From: Drosophila persimilis
Taxonomy: Eukaryota > Arthropoda > Insecta > Diptera > Drosophilidae
Reading direction: 5' to 3'
Assembly (NCBI RefSeq): GCF_003286085.1
Contig: NW_020825353.1
Location: 992,001 to 1,056,000, forward strand
DNA length: 64,000 nt
The position numbers and the translations under genes were made by a program. The notes under the pieces were generated by a model. That model was not told the DNA's origin, searched no databases, and worked only from the letters and a program-made list of their open reading frames with translations. This document shows, piece after piece, positions 47,568-59,162 of the stretch. Numbering within the stretch: position 1 is the first letter of the stretch; each line of letters starts with the position of its first letter.

Positions 47568-50500
47568 ATGAAGGTGGGTCCTTGAAGAAATCGTACCAAA
47601 AATATGAACATACATATATCAAATGGATATTTGATGCAAATTTGTGCTGGAATGAAAAACGGGGAACTCAAATCAAAGTGAAGTCAAAAAAGGATATGTG
47701 ATTATATTTTTTTTGAAGCTTTGAATGCAAATTGTGTTGTATTTTCCCCAGATTCAATAGCAAAAAATATTCATTGAAGTTGTTTTTTAAGAGTTTGGGA
47801 TCTGAAACTTGAACTAATTTTTTTTTAAATATTCCTCATAAATAAATCGACATTTAATAGTTAACTGTGAATTTCCATATTAAGGATATGCAGAGGGTAC
47901 ATCTTCACGACACTCTTTGCTCAGATCCTTAAAAATATGTTTATTTTTGTTGTAGGATTTTATTTACTATTTTACGACTATTGTTGTACTATTTTGTAAC
48001 TTTTGAATATTCTGATAAAGAGTAAGCTTTCATATTAAAGATATAGTGGTTCTTGAAAGCCCTTGAAGGATTTTGAAAAGTATTTTGTATGAAGATCACC
48101 TGAACCCAGCCGAATCCATAGACTATTCTAACTTTCTTCTACCCACTTTCTTTCCCTCGCGTTTCAGTTCCATCTGATAGCCCTGCTGGGCTTACTCGGC
48201 TCCGTGCTGGCCGATCCCTCAGCCCTACCCTCGCCCACACTGGCACCACCGCTGCCGCCCTGTGTTCATGCGGCCACCACCGGCTATGCATATCCACCCC
48301 CAGCCGAGGTGAAGTTCTCCATATCGCCGGGCGTGACCAAGTACAGCCAGTCGCCGGCGATTTCCTCGTACTCCGAGAACGGAAAGCTCCTGCACACGGC
48401 GATCGGAAGCTCAGGGTCCTCCTACGAATCCAGCGCGGGACTTGAGGGCCTGTCGCATGGTGGCCTCACCCAGATTGACAAGTACATAGCTCCAGTGCAG
48501 AAATCACTATTCTCGCCATCGGCGGAGTACGCAGGAGCAGGTATCACCTATGCAGAGAAGTCACCGGCTGCCAAGTATGCGACTGTGGTGCCGTCGGGCA
48601 TCGAGATCAAGAACCTGGTCTCTCCAGCTCTCACCAAGACACTGCTGTCGGCCCCAAGGCTGGACAATGGTTACCTGCCCCCATCTCCCAGCCTGAGCAA
48701 GGTGGCCACGTACACCTCGCCCGGATACAGCTACAGCTCGGCGACGCCCGGCATCTCGAAGGTGGCCACTTACTCGTTCCCGGCCCCGGCTCCGGCCCCG
48801 TCTAGCGTGCCCTACTATGCACCGCCGGTGACCACCAAGGTGGAGACCTACAGCTCACCCGGATACACCTATTCCAAGGCCAGTCCGGGCTACTCCAAAG
48901 TTGAGACCTACAGCTCGCCCGGCTACAGCTACGGCCAGCTCTCGCCCGGCCTTTCCAAGATTGCAACCTACTCGCCCTCCGTCTCCTACGCGGCACCGGC
49001 AATAGCCAAGGTCTCTGCCTACGTCGCCCCGGCTGTTAAGCTGGCCACCACCTCGTCCCTGCTATCCTCCCATGGCACGGGCTACTCCGCCAGCTATGCT
49101 CCAGCCCTCACAAAGTACAGCCAGGCGGCGGATGTTTCCCACCAGTTCATATCCAAGCCCATCATTGCCGCCTATCCGGCAGCAGCTCCAGCCATTGCCA
49201 CCTATTCGTCGGCTCCGGCCGTCACAAAGATCGTCGGAAGCTATGGAGGATCTGCATCCGGTGCTGTTTCCCATCAGTACGTGTCAAAGCCAGCAGTGGC
49301 CACCTACTCCTCAGCTCCTGCCATAGCCAAGGTGGCGACCTATGCTGCTCCAGCACTATCCACGTACTCCTCGGGTCCCGCTATCACCAAGCTCTCGACC
49401 AGCTACGGAGGAAGTGGTTCCGGCGTGGTTTCCCATCAATATGCTGCAGCTCCTGCCGTTGCCTACGCCTCCCCGTCCATTTCTACATACTCTGCGGCTC
49501 CCAGTCTCTCCAAGATTGCCACTAACTATGGCAGCACTGGCCACGGCGGAGCCGTCTCCCATCAGTATGTGTCCAAGCCAGCGGTGGCTACTTATTCGGC
49601 CGCTCCGGCTATTGCGAAGGTGGCGACGTATGCTGCTCCAGCGGTTGCCACCTATGCGTCTGCCCCCGCCATAACCAAGCTATCGACCAGCTACGGAGGA
49701 AGCGGTTCAGGAGGAGCCGTTTCACATCAGTATGTGTCCAAGCCGGCTGTGGCCACATACTCCTCTGGTCCTGCCATTGCCAAGGTAGCCACCTATGCAG
49801 CTCCAGCCCTGTCCTACTCCTCAGCTCCTGCCATTTCCAAGGTGGCCTACGCTGCTCCGGCTGTTTCCGCCTACTCCTCAGGTCCGGTCGTAACCAAAGT
49901 GACCACTGGGTATGGCAGCCACGGCGGAAGCTATGGAGGAAGCGGCTCGGGAGCCATTTCCCACCAGTATGTCTCCAAGCCGGCAGTGGCCACATATTCC
50001 TCTGGTCCTGCCATAGCCAAAGTAGCATCCTACGCTGCTCCTGCCATAGCCACATACTCCGCAGCTCCTGCCATCGCAAAGGTGGCGACATATGCTGCTC
50101 CTTCTATTGCAACCTATTCCTCAGGCCCCGCCCATGCCAAAGTAGCAACCTACAGCCAGGCAGCGGATGTTTCCCATCAGTACATTTCGAAACCCATTGT
50201 CGCTGCATATCCGGCAGCGGCTCCAGCCATTGCCACCTATTCCTCGGCTCCGGCCGTCACAAAGATCGTAGGCAGCTATGGAGGATCTGCATCCGGTGCT
50301 GTCTCCCATCAGTACGTGTCAAAGCCAGCGATTGTCGCTGGTCCTGCCATCTCCAAAGTGGCTACCTATGCTGCTCCAGCCATTGCCACCTACTCCCCGG
50401 CTCCGGCCGTCACAAAGATCGTGGGCAGCTATGGAGGATCTGCATCTGGTGCTGTTTCCCATCAGTACGTGTCAAAACCAGCAGTGGCCACCTACTCCTC

Positions 50501-52323
50501 AGCTCCTGCCATCTCCAAGGTGGCTACCTATGCAGCTCCAGCCGTTGCCACCTATGCTGCTGCTCCCGTTGTAACTAAAGTGGCCACTGGCTATGGTGGA
50601 GGCGGATATGGGAGCTACGGAGGAAGCGGTTCAGGTGGCGCCGTATCCCATCAGTACGTGTCGAAGCCAGCAGTGGCAACCTATTCCTCTGGGCCTGCTA
50701 TATCCAAGGTAGCATCCTACGCTGCTCCTACCATTTCCACGTACTCCTCGGCTCCCAGCCTCACCAAGATTGCCACCAGCTACGGCAGCAGCGGGCACGG
50801 TGGCATCTCATATGGCCCGGCTGTCACCAAGATTTCCAGCTATGCTCCAGCATTGTCCAAGACTTATTTGCCAGCTGCTCCGGCCATCTCCCTGCCAGCA
50901 GTGTCCAAGACTTATCTGCCAGCTGCTCCGGCCATCTCCCTGCCAGCAGTTTCCAGCTATTCTTCCGGTCCGGTCGTAACCAAAGTGTCGTCTGGCTATG
51001 GAGGCTATGGAAGCTATGGAGGAAGCGGCTCAGGAGGAGCCGTCTCTCATCAGTATGTGTCCAAGCCCGCACTGGCAACCATCTCAGCAGGTCCTGCCAT
51101 AGCAAAGGTGGCATCTTACGCAGCCCCCGCCATATCGACTTATTCCGCTGCTCCTGTCCTAACGAAAGTGGCCACTGGCTATGGAGGTCATGGAGGAAGC
51201 GGTTATGGAGGTTCCGTCTCCCATCAGTACGTATCCAAGCCCGTCATTGGCAGCATCTCGGCTGCTCCTGCCATAGCAAAGATAGCCACGTATGGCGCGC
51301 CGGATGTTAGCCACATCTCCGCGGGTCCGGCACTGGTCAAGGTTGGCTCTTCCTCTTCCCATGGCCTGGGATTGGGTCTTGGCTACTCTGCTAGCGGACA
51401 TGGCGCTGTGTCCACTCAATATGTGTCCAAGCCCGCAGGAGCTGCTCTTCTGGGTGCTCCGTTGACCAAGCTCACCTCTGGTCCGGCCTACGCTCTGGGA
51501 GGAAAGCTGGCCAGCAGCACAGCCTACGGCATAAGTGCAGGTAAGTGGATCGATCGGATGGAAATACGCCTCATAAACATAAACATAATTAATACTCCTT
51601 TCCAGGTAAATTGGGCCTTGGCTCGGGTCACGATGGCAGCTACTATGGAGCCATCTCCTTGGGTCACGGAGGCGTCTCTCCGGCCCTAAACTATCAGGGA
51701 CTTCTCACGCATGGCACCCATGGTAGTCTGTCCCATGGCGGCCTAGGTCTAGGTCTAGGTGGCTTGGCTCATGGAGGACTGTCATACGCTCCAATCACAT
51801 CCTCACATTTGGACGCCTCGCTGAGTGGCTATGACCATGGTGTAGGAGGAATTGGACCTTTGGGCGCCGGTTTCTATCGTTATGCTCCAAGTGTGCCGGC
51901 GTTAAGTGCTCATGCCCCACTACCCGCTACCGCCTACCTGAAGTCGGCGCCCGTGGCCCAGCCAGCCCTGCTCAAGGTGGTGCCAGAGAAGCATCTAGAA
52001 CACTTTGTAAGTGACGTGAACTCCCTCCCATGGTGAAGGCGCCTCACCGAAGACAATCCTATTTTCCCCCATTCCAGGATGCCCATCCTCGCTATGCCTT
52101 TGAGTATGCCGTAAATGATCCGCATACGGGCGACAACAAGCATCAGCGCGAGGAACGGGATGGAGATGTGGTCAAGGGAGAGTACTCCTTGGTGGAGCCC
52201 GATGGCAATGTGCGCACAGTCAAGTACTATGCCGACTGGGAAACGGGCTTCCACGCCGAGGTCATTAACAGTCGCGATCAGGGCAAAATTGTGGCCAAGC
52301 GTCAGACGGCAGCCAAGTCGTGA
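47568..52323 (+). CDS. Cpr76Bd: Giant repetitive cuticle protein Cpr76Bd
   Basis: Exons are 47568-47573 (two codons), 48168-51540, 51606-52006 and 52078-52323, giving 1341 aa. The signal peptide reads [17 protein letters not shown] across the first junction. A long Ala/Ser/Tyr/Pro region follows, built from about 13 modules centred on SHQYVSKPA with [11 protein letters not shown] and TYSSGP linkers and GSYGGSGSG spacers (about 49110-51450). A Gly-rich region comes next, and an RR domain ends the protein ([35 protein letters not shown], then [13 protein letters not shown]). It is an extracellular matrix protein in which the RR domain would bind chitin and the repeats act as an elastic or self-assembling spacer. 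The second junction is phase 1. AATAAA is at 52765-52770. The exact module count can vary between strains. Confidence 0.92.
47574..48167 (+). other. Intron 1 of Cpr76Bd
   Basis: A 594-bp T-rich intron with donor GTGGGT and acceptor TTTCAG. Nothing else is visible. Confidence 0.75.
49110..51450 (+). repeat. Coding tandem repeats of Cpr76Bd
   Basis: About 13 degenerate modules around [10 protein letters not shown] longer unit starting SQAADVSHQ occurs twice (about 49118-49303 and 50152-50334) with high nucleotide similarity. A third partial copy of its second half lies at about 50400-50483. This fits unequal exchange or gene conversion inside the exon. Confidence 0.85.
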
Positions 52324-53411
52324 GGTGAGCTCTCCCCCATTTCCGAATATCGCTGGTATAACCCCAATATCTCTATCGTCCATAGCTCTAACAGTTACAA
52401 AATTGTTTTGTTCGTTCAGCAACTGTAAATAGCCTCAAATCCAATCTTCTTCTCATTAAACATTAAACGTATTTATGTAAAACTCCACAACGATAACGAT
52501 ACACCACAACCACGATGTCACACGGCCCGCCATTCTTGCCATTCTCTCTATATGTGTATACCTATCCACTCGCTCCCGTCTAAAGATACCTAACTACTGA
52601 TCCCCGATCCTGATCCCTGTGCTCATGTGATAGGCGTTTCGTATTTTACTGAACTGCTTGCGCTGCTCTCTCAACCCTAAATGCGCGTTTCTTATGCCTA
52701 ACTATTTGTACATACCTAAACGGATTGATTGTATATTGATATATATTGTAAAATGTTGACTTCAAATAAACAAGATTTAAGAACGCCACAGTCGAGAGTG
52801 CTCGACAATGAGATATAAAGCCTCAATACCACAAGTGTAAGATTATTATTATAATTATTATTGTAATTGCAAGGCCTGGTTGCACTTCGACTATAAATTG
52901 ATCTTTTGCACCGGATCTTTTGTTTAGGCTTTTAATGAAAGCCTGTAAAGGGGCACTGTTGCTCCCCAGAAATGTTGAGATCTCCTTCTGTAGAATGCAT
53001 GGCATTCACAAATGATGTGTTCCGATATTTGCTTCTCCATTTCACGGTCTACCTCGAGGTGATATCTCAGGGGACAATGCCCTCGAAAATATAGCAAGCC
53101 CGAATGTCGTTCTCATTAAAGTTGAGAGGCCGCATCGAGAGCTTCTTCTCGGGAATGAGAAACTTAAAAGATTGAAAAGGTTAACTCTCATTGGGATTTC
53201 AATTCTTCTAAGTACGAGTACTGTATAATTTCTTTAATACCGAATAAACACGAAATGAACTATATAATTGTACATTTTGCCATACATATATCTGTATCTC
53301 TATGTGTAGATATCTGTATGTACTGTATGTATATAAGCAGCGAATCACATGTACCTTTGTTATGATCGAAATTGAATTGGAATACTAGTGTGTATTTGTG
53401 TGTGTGTATGT
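52324..53411. other. 3' UTRs and spacer between convergent Cpr76Bd and the dynactin-like gene
   Basis: About 1.1 kb shared by the ends of two convergent genes. AATAAA at 52765-52770 (plus) suits Cpr76Bd. No other gene is seen. Confidence 0.65.
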
Positions 53412-56400
53412 TTAGAAACTTGGCCCAAATGCTCGACGCATATCTTCGCTAATAAACAGTCCAAAGTCCGTATCCTTGGCCCGATAGGGATGCTGTGTGC
53501 AATATGTCTGGAAGATATGTCGCAGGATGCGGCTGCCCTGCAGCTCGATCTCACTACGCTTCTGGCTGCCGGTGGGCCCCAGTTCCAGATGCGCTAACAG
53601 CCACTGGTTCTTCAACGAGCGCAGATCCTTCTCGAGGATCATCAGCTGGCTGCTGTTGCTGCCGCTGATCGGCTGAGGCACATGCAAGGGCTCTAGGGAG
53701 GCGAAAGTCTTGCGCATCTCGCTGCCCTGAAGCTGCACCCGAAGCTGGCGCTCCTGCCGCAGGGCGTGATGCAGCATGTTCAGTTCCCGGTTGCTGCTCA
53801 GAGTGGAGCTAGTCACGCAGGCGCTGTCCGCCTGCTGCTGTTCCCGCCAGTGCTGCTGGGCCTGCTCCAGGGTCGCTATCTTTTCGGCAAGCATACTGAT
53901 GGTCTGGTTGAGGGCCGCCTCTTTGGAGAGCATGCACTGCTCCAGCTGTTCGGCGGTCTCGGCTATGCCAGTGAGCATGAGGCACTGCTTGCTGAGCTGC
54001 TTTTCGGCCATCTCCTTGCGTATCTGAAGCTCCGAGTAGTCCTGCTGCTTCATCTTGGCCGTGTACTTGAGAGCCTTGATCTCTTTGTCGCGCTCCCCAA
54101 CCGTCAGCTCGAAGCTCTTGACATCCTCGTAGTGACGCTTCACCTGGGCGGCCCGCTCCTGAAGAGTATTGGTGGCCGGGTGGCGCACATACTCCGTGTT
54201 GACATCGGTAGACTCTAGCAGGGCGAAGAGCTCGTCCAGCTGCTCCTCCAGCAGTTGCATGCAACGCAGGCTGTAGGCATCCACTTCCTTCAGTTCGTCT
54301 GCCTCTTGGGTGGGGGCAAACTTATTGTAGTTGAGGACCAGCATTCGCCAGAGCTTTTCGTGGGCTATTCCCCCATTCGACTCCTTGCTGGCCTCGCGGG
54401 CTGTCGCGCCCAGGATGGTGATCAGTGCGCCGAGTGCCTCATTCGCCTCCAAGATGCGCTGATACCGGGCACACTGCATTCCCGTCCAGGCGGCCGTCTT
54501 GCTTCCACTCAGCTTCCGCTGCAGCTTCTTCAGCTTCTGCTTTTGGCTGCAGCTCTGCTCCATTAGCAGCTGCATACAGTGGAACGACGCGGTCTGCTCG
54601 TGCCCCAACTTGATGATCGTGTGCATCAGTCCCGCATTGGCATTCACCGCATCCAGTCCGGCCTCGTACACCTCAATCAGTGCCGCATACAGCTGCTGTT
54701 CGTCCAGCAGCTCCACCAGAGCCTGCGGCGGCATAAGGTTCTGGTGCAATGCGTTCACATAGTGCAGCACTCTCTGAATCGGTTCGCAGTTGGTGTGCTC
54801 ATCCAGGTGGCCCGTCTTCAGCAGACGCACGAACTCGTCCAGCTGCTGCTCCTGGGTCTCCAGGTCACTGCGGTAGATGGCCGCATGGGTGCACAGCTCG
54901 TAGTCGCAGTGGTTGAGGCCGTGGCGAAACTGCTGGAGCACCACCTGAAGGCTCTTCAGCAGGTAGACGCACTGCGAGCGGAAGATGAAACGCTGAACTG
55001 AGTAACCCTCGAATATGGCATCCCGACCTATAGGATAATAGCCAATATACTCATTTTCTAGGAAAAAACGCTCTAATGAACACTCACCAAACTCACAGGC
55101 CGTGGGAAACTTTTCGTTGATGGCCTGGCAGACGATGGTTAGCTTCTCGTTCATTCGCTCCAGCAAGAGCATGACCAGGACCACGTCGTGCTCACCGCCG
55201 CGCAGCAGAAACTGTTCTGGGACAAAGGCCAGGACGTAGTCCAAGTGCTGACCCTGCAGGCGCAGCTCCACGGCCTTGATCTGCTGCTCCAGGGCCCGTC
55301 CGTAAGCCTTGCTTACGCTGAAGATGTGCTGATAGTCATTTTGGCTCTGGTTCGAGGCCTCCTCCTGTTGGGACTCGTTGGCGCTGCTAAAGTCCTCGAT
55401 GGATAGAGTGCCGTCGGCCCTTAGTTGAAGCTGTTCTTGGAGCTGGCGGACCAGATCTCGGAACTTCATGATGGTCACGTCGCGATCGTAGAGGCTCTCC
55501 ATTGCTGCGTGCTTTTGTTGGTCCAGGATCTTCACCTGACCGGCCATCTTTTCGATCTCCTCGCGCAGATCCGTCTCCAGTTCCTGGTTGCTCTCGATGA
55601 GCTGTTCCTGGATCTGTTCGAGGGCCTCCAGCTCGTTGACTTCGTCCTCCAGCAGCTTGACGCGGTCTTCCAGCTCTAATTTGAGGCTGGCCAATTGTGT
55701 GACCATGGACTCGGCTCCCAGCGAGGCGTCCACCTGCTCTTTCAGGTCCATTAGCTGTACCTCCATGTGGTCCACTCGTCGACTCAGCAGTTCCTTGATG
55801 CTCTTCAGCTCATTTATTTCCGAGTGCTTCGTCTCCAGTTCCTTGTGGGACCGCTGGGCCTGCTGCTTCTCCTGGGCCAGGGTATCCCTCAGCCGGACCA
55901 CAGTCTCGCGCAGCCGCTGATTGTACTGCTCCAGACGCAGGAACTCTCCGGCGGACTGGGGAGTGCCACCGACTGCAGCTTGCTTCTCAGTCTTCTCGAT
56001 GCGCTGGCCCTGCTGCTCCTCCTGCTCCGCCTTAAGGATCTCCACGTCCAGACTGAGTTCGTCGTTGCGCTCTTGCGCTATCTCCAGTTCCATTTGCAGT
56101 GTTTCCATGCGCTCCTCGGCCATCTCTTTGTCCAGCGTCAGCAGTTCTATGCTCTCGGCCACCTCGTCCAGTTCCCGCTTGTACTTAGAGACCGTGTCCT
56201 GAGCCTCGCGCAGTTCATGTCGCGATCGCTGCAGCTCCCTTTGTAGCAGCACATGCTGCGTCATAATCTGAGCTTTGAACTCCAACAGCTGGTCGTTCTG
56301 TATGCGAATCCGCTCCAGCTCCAGCAGCCTCAACTTGTCCTCGCTCTTTTGTCCCCTCAACAGCTGCAGCTCCTCACGCAGCTGTCGCAACTCCTGATTG

Positions 56401-57610
56401 TCCGCAGGTGGCGCCGGCGGCGTGGCCATTGTGCTGGGAGTCCGAAGGGCCGGACCTGGGATGAACTGTGGTCTCAGTATCTCCAGGAACCCGGGCTCCA
56501 CAAAGGCAGATGGAGCCCCTCGCTTCACAGAGTTCGTGGGACAGATGCTGGTCTTACTGCGCTTTGGCGCCAGAGCCAGGGGCACCGGCATGGCGAGGGT
56601 CAGCTGCGCCGTGGAGCTCTGCGCCTGAGCTGTCGTCGGCTTGGGCTGACTAATCCTTGTGGGTCTCAACTGGGTGTACGAGGTGGAACGCCGCTGGTTG
56701 CATGTCATTGCCGGAGGCGTCAATTGAACGGCTGTGCTATCGCCCTTCTGGAACGGCAACTGACCAAGCGTGCTAGTGTGGAGAGGATTGGACACTGGCT
56801 TTACTTCCTGGGTAGGTTTTAGTTCCCCTTCTTCAGGCTTTACTTCCTCCTCGGCTTGTAATTGCCGACTAACGGCTGTCTCCAGCTCTGTGGACTTCTC
56901 GGGAAGCATCTGTGTTTGCTCTGAAGTTGCTAGCTTTTTGTTCTCCTCGGGCTCCATCGGATTCTAGAGATATATTAATTCTATGAATATGTTGGATTCA
57001 CTCATATATTCCCATACCTTGGGAAGCTGCAATGGTTGCTGTTGTGCCGCCAAGAACTTGCCAGATGTCTTGGCCAGGGTCTGATCCTTTTGGGTTTGTC
57101 CTGGCGCCACCTTTGGCCTGTGGTGGGGCGAGGCTGAAGAGTTTTTTTGGGGGGTGGAGACCGCCTTAACTTTGCCAGATGTTGTGGCAAGCTGCTCTCG
57201 CTGGTTGTCCTGCGTAAAAATAGTACTTGAGATGCGTTTATTGTATTTTCTTTGCTTTGATTACTCACCTGCTCCTCCAGAGACCTGCCCCCACTCCTGC
57301 GCAACAGCTTGGCTCTCACCCCTTCGTTGCGTTGCATTTCATCGGTTTTCTGATTATCTGGTTCTTTCGGTTGCTCCCCAATGTTCAGCAGCAGCTGCTG
57401 GCCACGCACAAACAGACCGCAATTGCGGGGGCACTTGAAGTAGGTACTGCCTTGAAGGGTGCCATTGTTCTTTCCCAGCGGCTCGTCCAAAATCACACCG
57501 TACCACAGACCGGCGGCGAAATTCGTTCGTCCCACATAGGCCACACGGCCCTGGAGATTTTTACCCGTTACCTCAACACGCTGGCCAAGTTTTGGTTGCT
57601 TGGGGCTCAT
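53412..57610 (-). CDS. CG9279: Dynactin p150/Glued-like subunit (CG9279 type)
   Basis: Exons are 57610-57269, 57209-57018, 56963-55088 and 55027-53412, giving 1341 aa. An N-terminal CAP-Gly microtubule-binding domain (residues about 8-75) contains GKNNGT where the usual motif is GKNDG. A basic Ser/Pro/Gln linker follows, then long coiled coils (from about residue 375), the dynactin-type middle region, and further coiled coils towards the end. Full-length p150 links dynein to microtubules and cargo. This is the second fly paralogue beside Glued, and the D-to-N change may weaken plus-end binding (inference). The 60-nt intron 55028-55087 is stop-free and in frame. The gene order next to Cpr76Bd supports the CG9279 identity. 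Confidence 0.9.
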
Positions 57611-57959
57611 CGTACGCGGGGGCTTACGTCATTTTGTTAACTTTTAACGCCCGTACAGCGAAATGCCGGACAGCAGTTGGATGAGCGTCCAATGGCGTGC
57701 CTAATCCCAGTTAGCAGCTTGCAAACTGCACTGCGAAAACCGATGCGATGGCGAGGGCGAGTCAGCGTCAGAGTCATCATGTGTTTGTGGGCCCCACCCC
57801 AGTCGCAGAGTTTTCCACGGCGCAGACTCGAGCAGTCGCTGGGTGGTAGCTTTGGTGGTCCTCGTGTTGTGTGTCAGCACGTGGGTCGATGTGAACGTAA
57901 CTGGTAACGGATAATTTTGCAAAGGTTTCAATCGCTACTCATTTTTGTAAGCCCGTCGG
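57611..57959. other. Spacer upstream of the dynactin-like gene
   Basis: It contains the presumed 5' leader of the dynactin-like gene and the 3' end of the minus-strand repeat gene. No TATA box is obvious. Confidence 0.6.
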
Positions 57960-58718
57960 CTAATCCGGACGGCGGCCGCCGCACATACTACACGTAGGCT
58001 CTGGTCGCCGTGCCACTTTATGATGTATCATCAGCACCGAGACCACTATGTCTCTATGACAAGAAACGCAAAGTTTGTCTCTCTCATTCTTTGCGTGAAT
58101 CGAAACGGTGTAATTCGAAAAACTAGGGTACCGATGCTCACACTCGCACACAAATTTGGACATCTGTCTTTTGCGTGGAACGCTCTGGTCAACGTGATCG
58201 GTGCCAGGAGACTTACACTCCCAAAAGTGGAATTTATTCTCTTCTTCGCGTTCATGAGCCCTAATTGGAACCCTCTGGTCAACGTTATCGGTGCCAAGAG
58301 ACTTACACTTCCGCAATTTGGATTTCTTCCCTTCTTCGCGTTCATGAGCCCTAATTGAAAACCTCTGGTCAACGTTATCGGTGCCAAGAGACTTACACTC
58401 CCGCAATTTGGATTTCTTCTTTTCTTCGCGTTCATGAGCCATATTTAAATAGTGCTGATCAATTTGATCAGTGTTCCCCAAGTTGAAAGTCATCTTCTGG
58501 GACAACGTCTCATTGGGATTATTGACTGGTTCGGATTTCTTCTTTTCTACGCGTTCATGAGCCATATTTAAATAGTGCTGACCAACTTGATCAGTGTTCC
58601 CCAAGTTGAAAGTCATCTTCTGGGCCAACGTCTCATTGGGATTATTGACTGGTTGCAGGTCCTTAGTCACTCCTCGCTTGCAATACGGACACATTCCGAT
58701 TATTTCCATAGGCATCAT
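57960..58718 (-). CDS. Unrecognised 252-aa repeat protein with CxxC pairs
   Basis: I do not recognise the family. From the ATG at 58718 the protein begins MMPMEIIGMCPYCKRG (C10/C13). It then has two 41-residue repeats (residues 23-63 and 64-104, core MTFNLGNTDQ and QHYLNMAHER), followed by two complete 30-residue repeats and a partial third (105-185, core CKSLGTDNVDQR and RAHERE). The second type looks like a shortened version of the first. The C-terminal part has CECEH (191-195), CVSC (217-220), IHHK and CSMC (243-246). The paired cysteines suggest a zinc-binding fold at each end around a charged repeat linker. The frame is intact over all repeats, which argues for a real gene. No intron or signal peptide is seen. 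Confidence 0.6.
   Translation of the reverse strand: MMPMEIIGMCPYCKRGVTKDLQPVNNPNETLAQKMTFNLGNTDQVGQHYLNMAHERVEKKKSEPVNNPNETLSQKMTFNLGNTDQIDQHYLNMAHEREEKKKSKLRECKSLGTDNVDQRFSIRAHEREEGKKSKLRKCKSLGTDNVDQRVPIRAHEREEENKFHFWECKSPGTDHVDQSVPRKRQMSKFVCECEHRYPSFSNYTVSIHAKNERDKLCVSCHRDIVVSVLMIHHKVARRPEPTCSMCGGRRPD
58164..58652 (-). repeat. Coding tandem repeats, 123-bp and 90-bp units
   Basis: Two 123-bp units (58652-58530 and 58529-58407) are followed by two 90-bp units (58406-58317 and 58316-58227) and a 63-bp partial unit (58226-58164). Unit lengths are multiples of three and the frame is kept throughout. Neighbouring copies are very similar in DNA, so expansion is recent or homogenised. Confidence 0.85.
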
Positions 58719-59162
58719 TATGTAGAATAATTGTTGAGATGCTTTCGATTCGTAGTATAAAGTAGAATGCTAGAAACTGTTCCACAAAGGTTGACTTGTG
58801 GAGGTTTGTAGGTAAGGTTACTGGGTCTATAATTTCTTCGTGTACTTGTAGCTAAATCTAATATGTAGAAAAGGCTACTTTGTCCTGCACTTGTTACGGG
58901 AATTTAAATGTACCAGTATTAACTTTTAACTGATAATTTAATAAGAACTTTTAATTTGTGATCTATTTACAAATTTAAATATTCAATGCCTTCGCTGAGG
59001 ACATAAACATACTATAATTATTTCTGATTTACACTTTAAGGGAATCCTGAAATTATTGCCTAATGGTTTGGGTTGTGCCTTTTGTTTAATACGTGTTTCC
59101 GCTGATGTTTATTTATATATACATATACGATATATACACATATATGTACATATATGTTCCAT
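58719..59162. other. Spacer and Listerin 3' UTR
   Basis: A 444-bp AT-rich stretch. A minus-strand AATAAA at 59108-59113, 50 nt past the Listerin stop, is the likely poly(A) signal. Part of it should also hold the 5' end of the repeat-protein gene. Confidence 0.65.

Noticed and set aside
53766-56822. Several long plus-strand ORFs across the dynactin-like gene
   Set aside because: They are antisense shadows of a long Leu/Gln-rich coiled-coil exon with biased codons; the minus strand carries the recognisable CAP-Gly and coiled-coil protein.
58020-58358. Plus-strand ORF over the repeat-protein gene
   Set aside because: It mirrors the same tandem repeat; the minus-strand frame spans every repeat, has an ATG and carries the CxxC pairs, so it is the better candidate.
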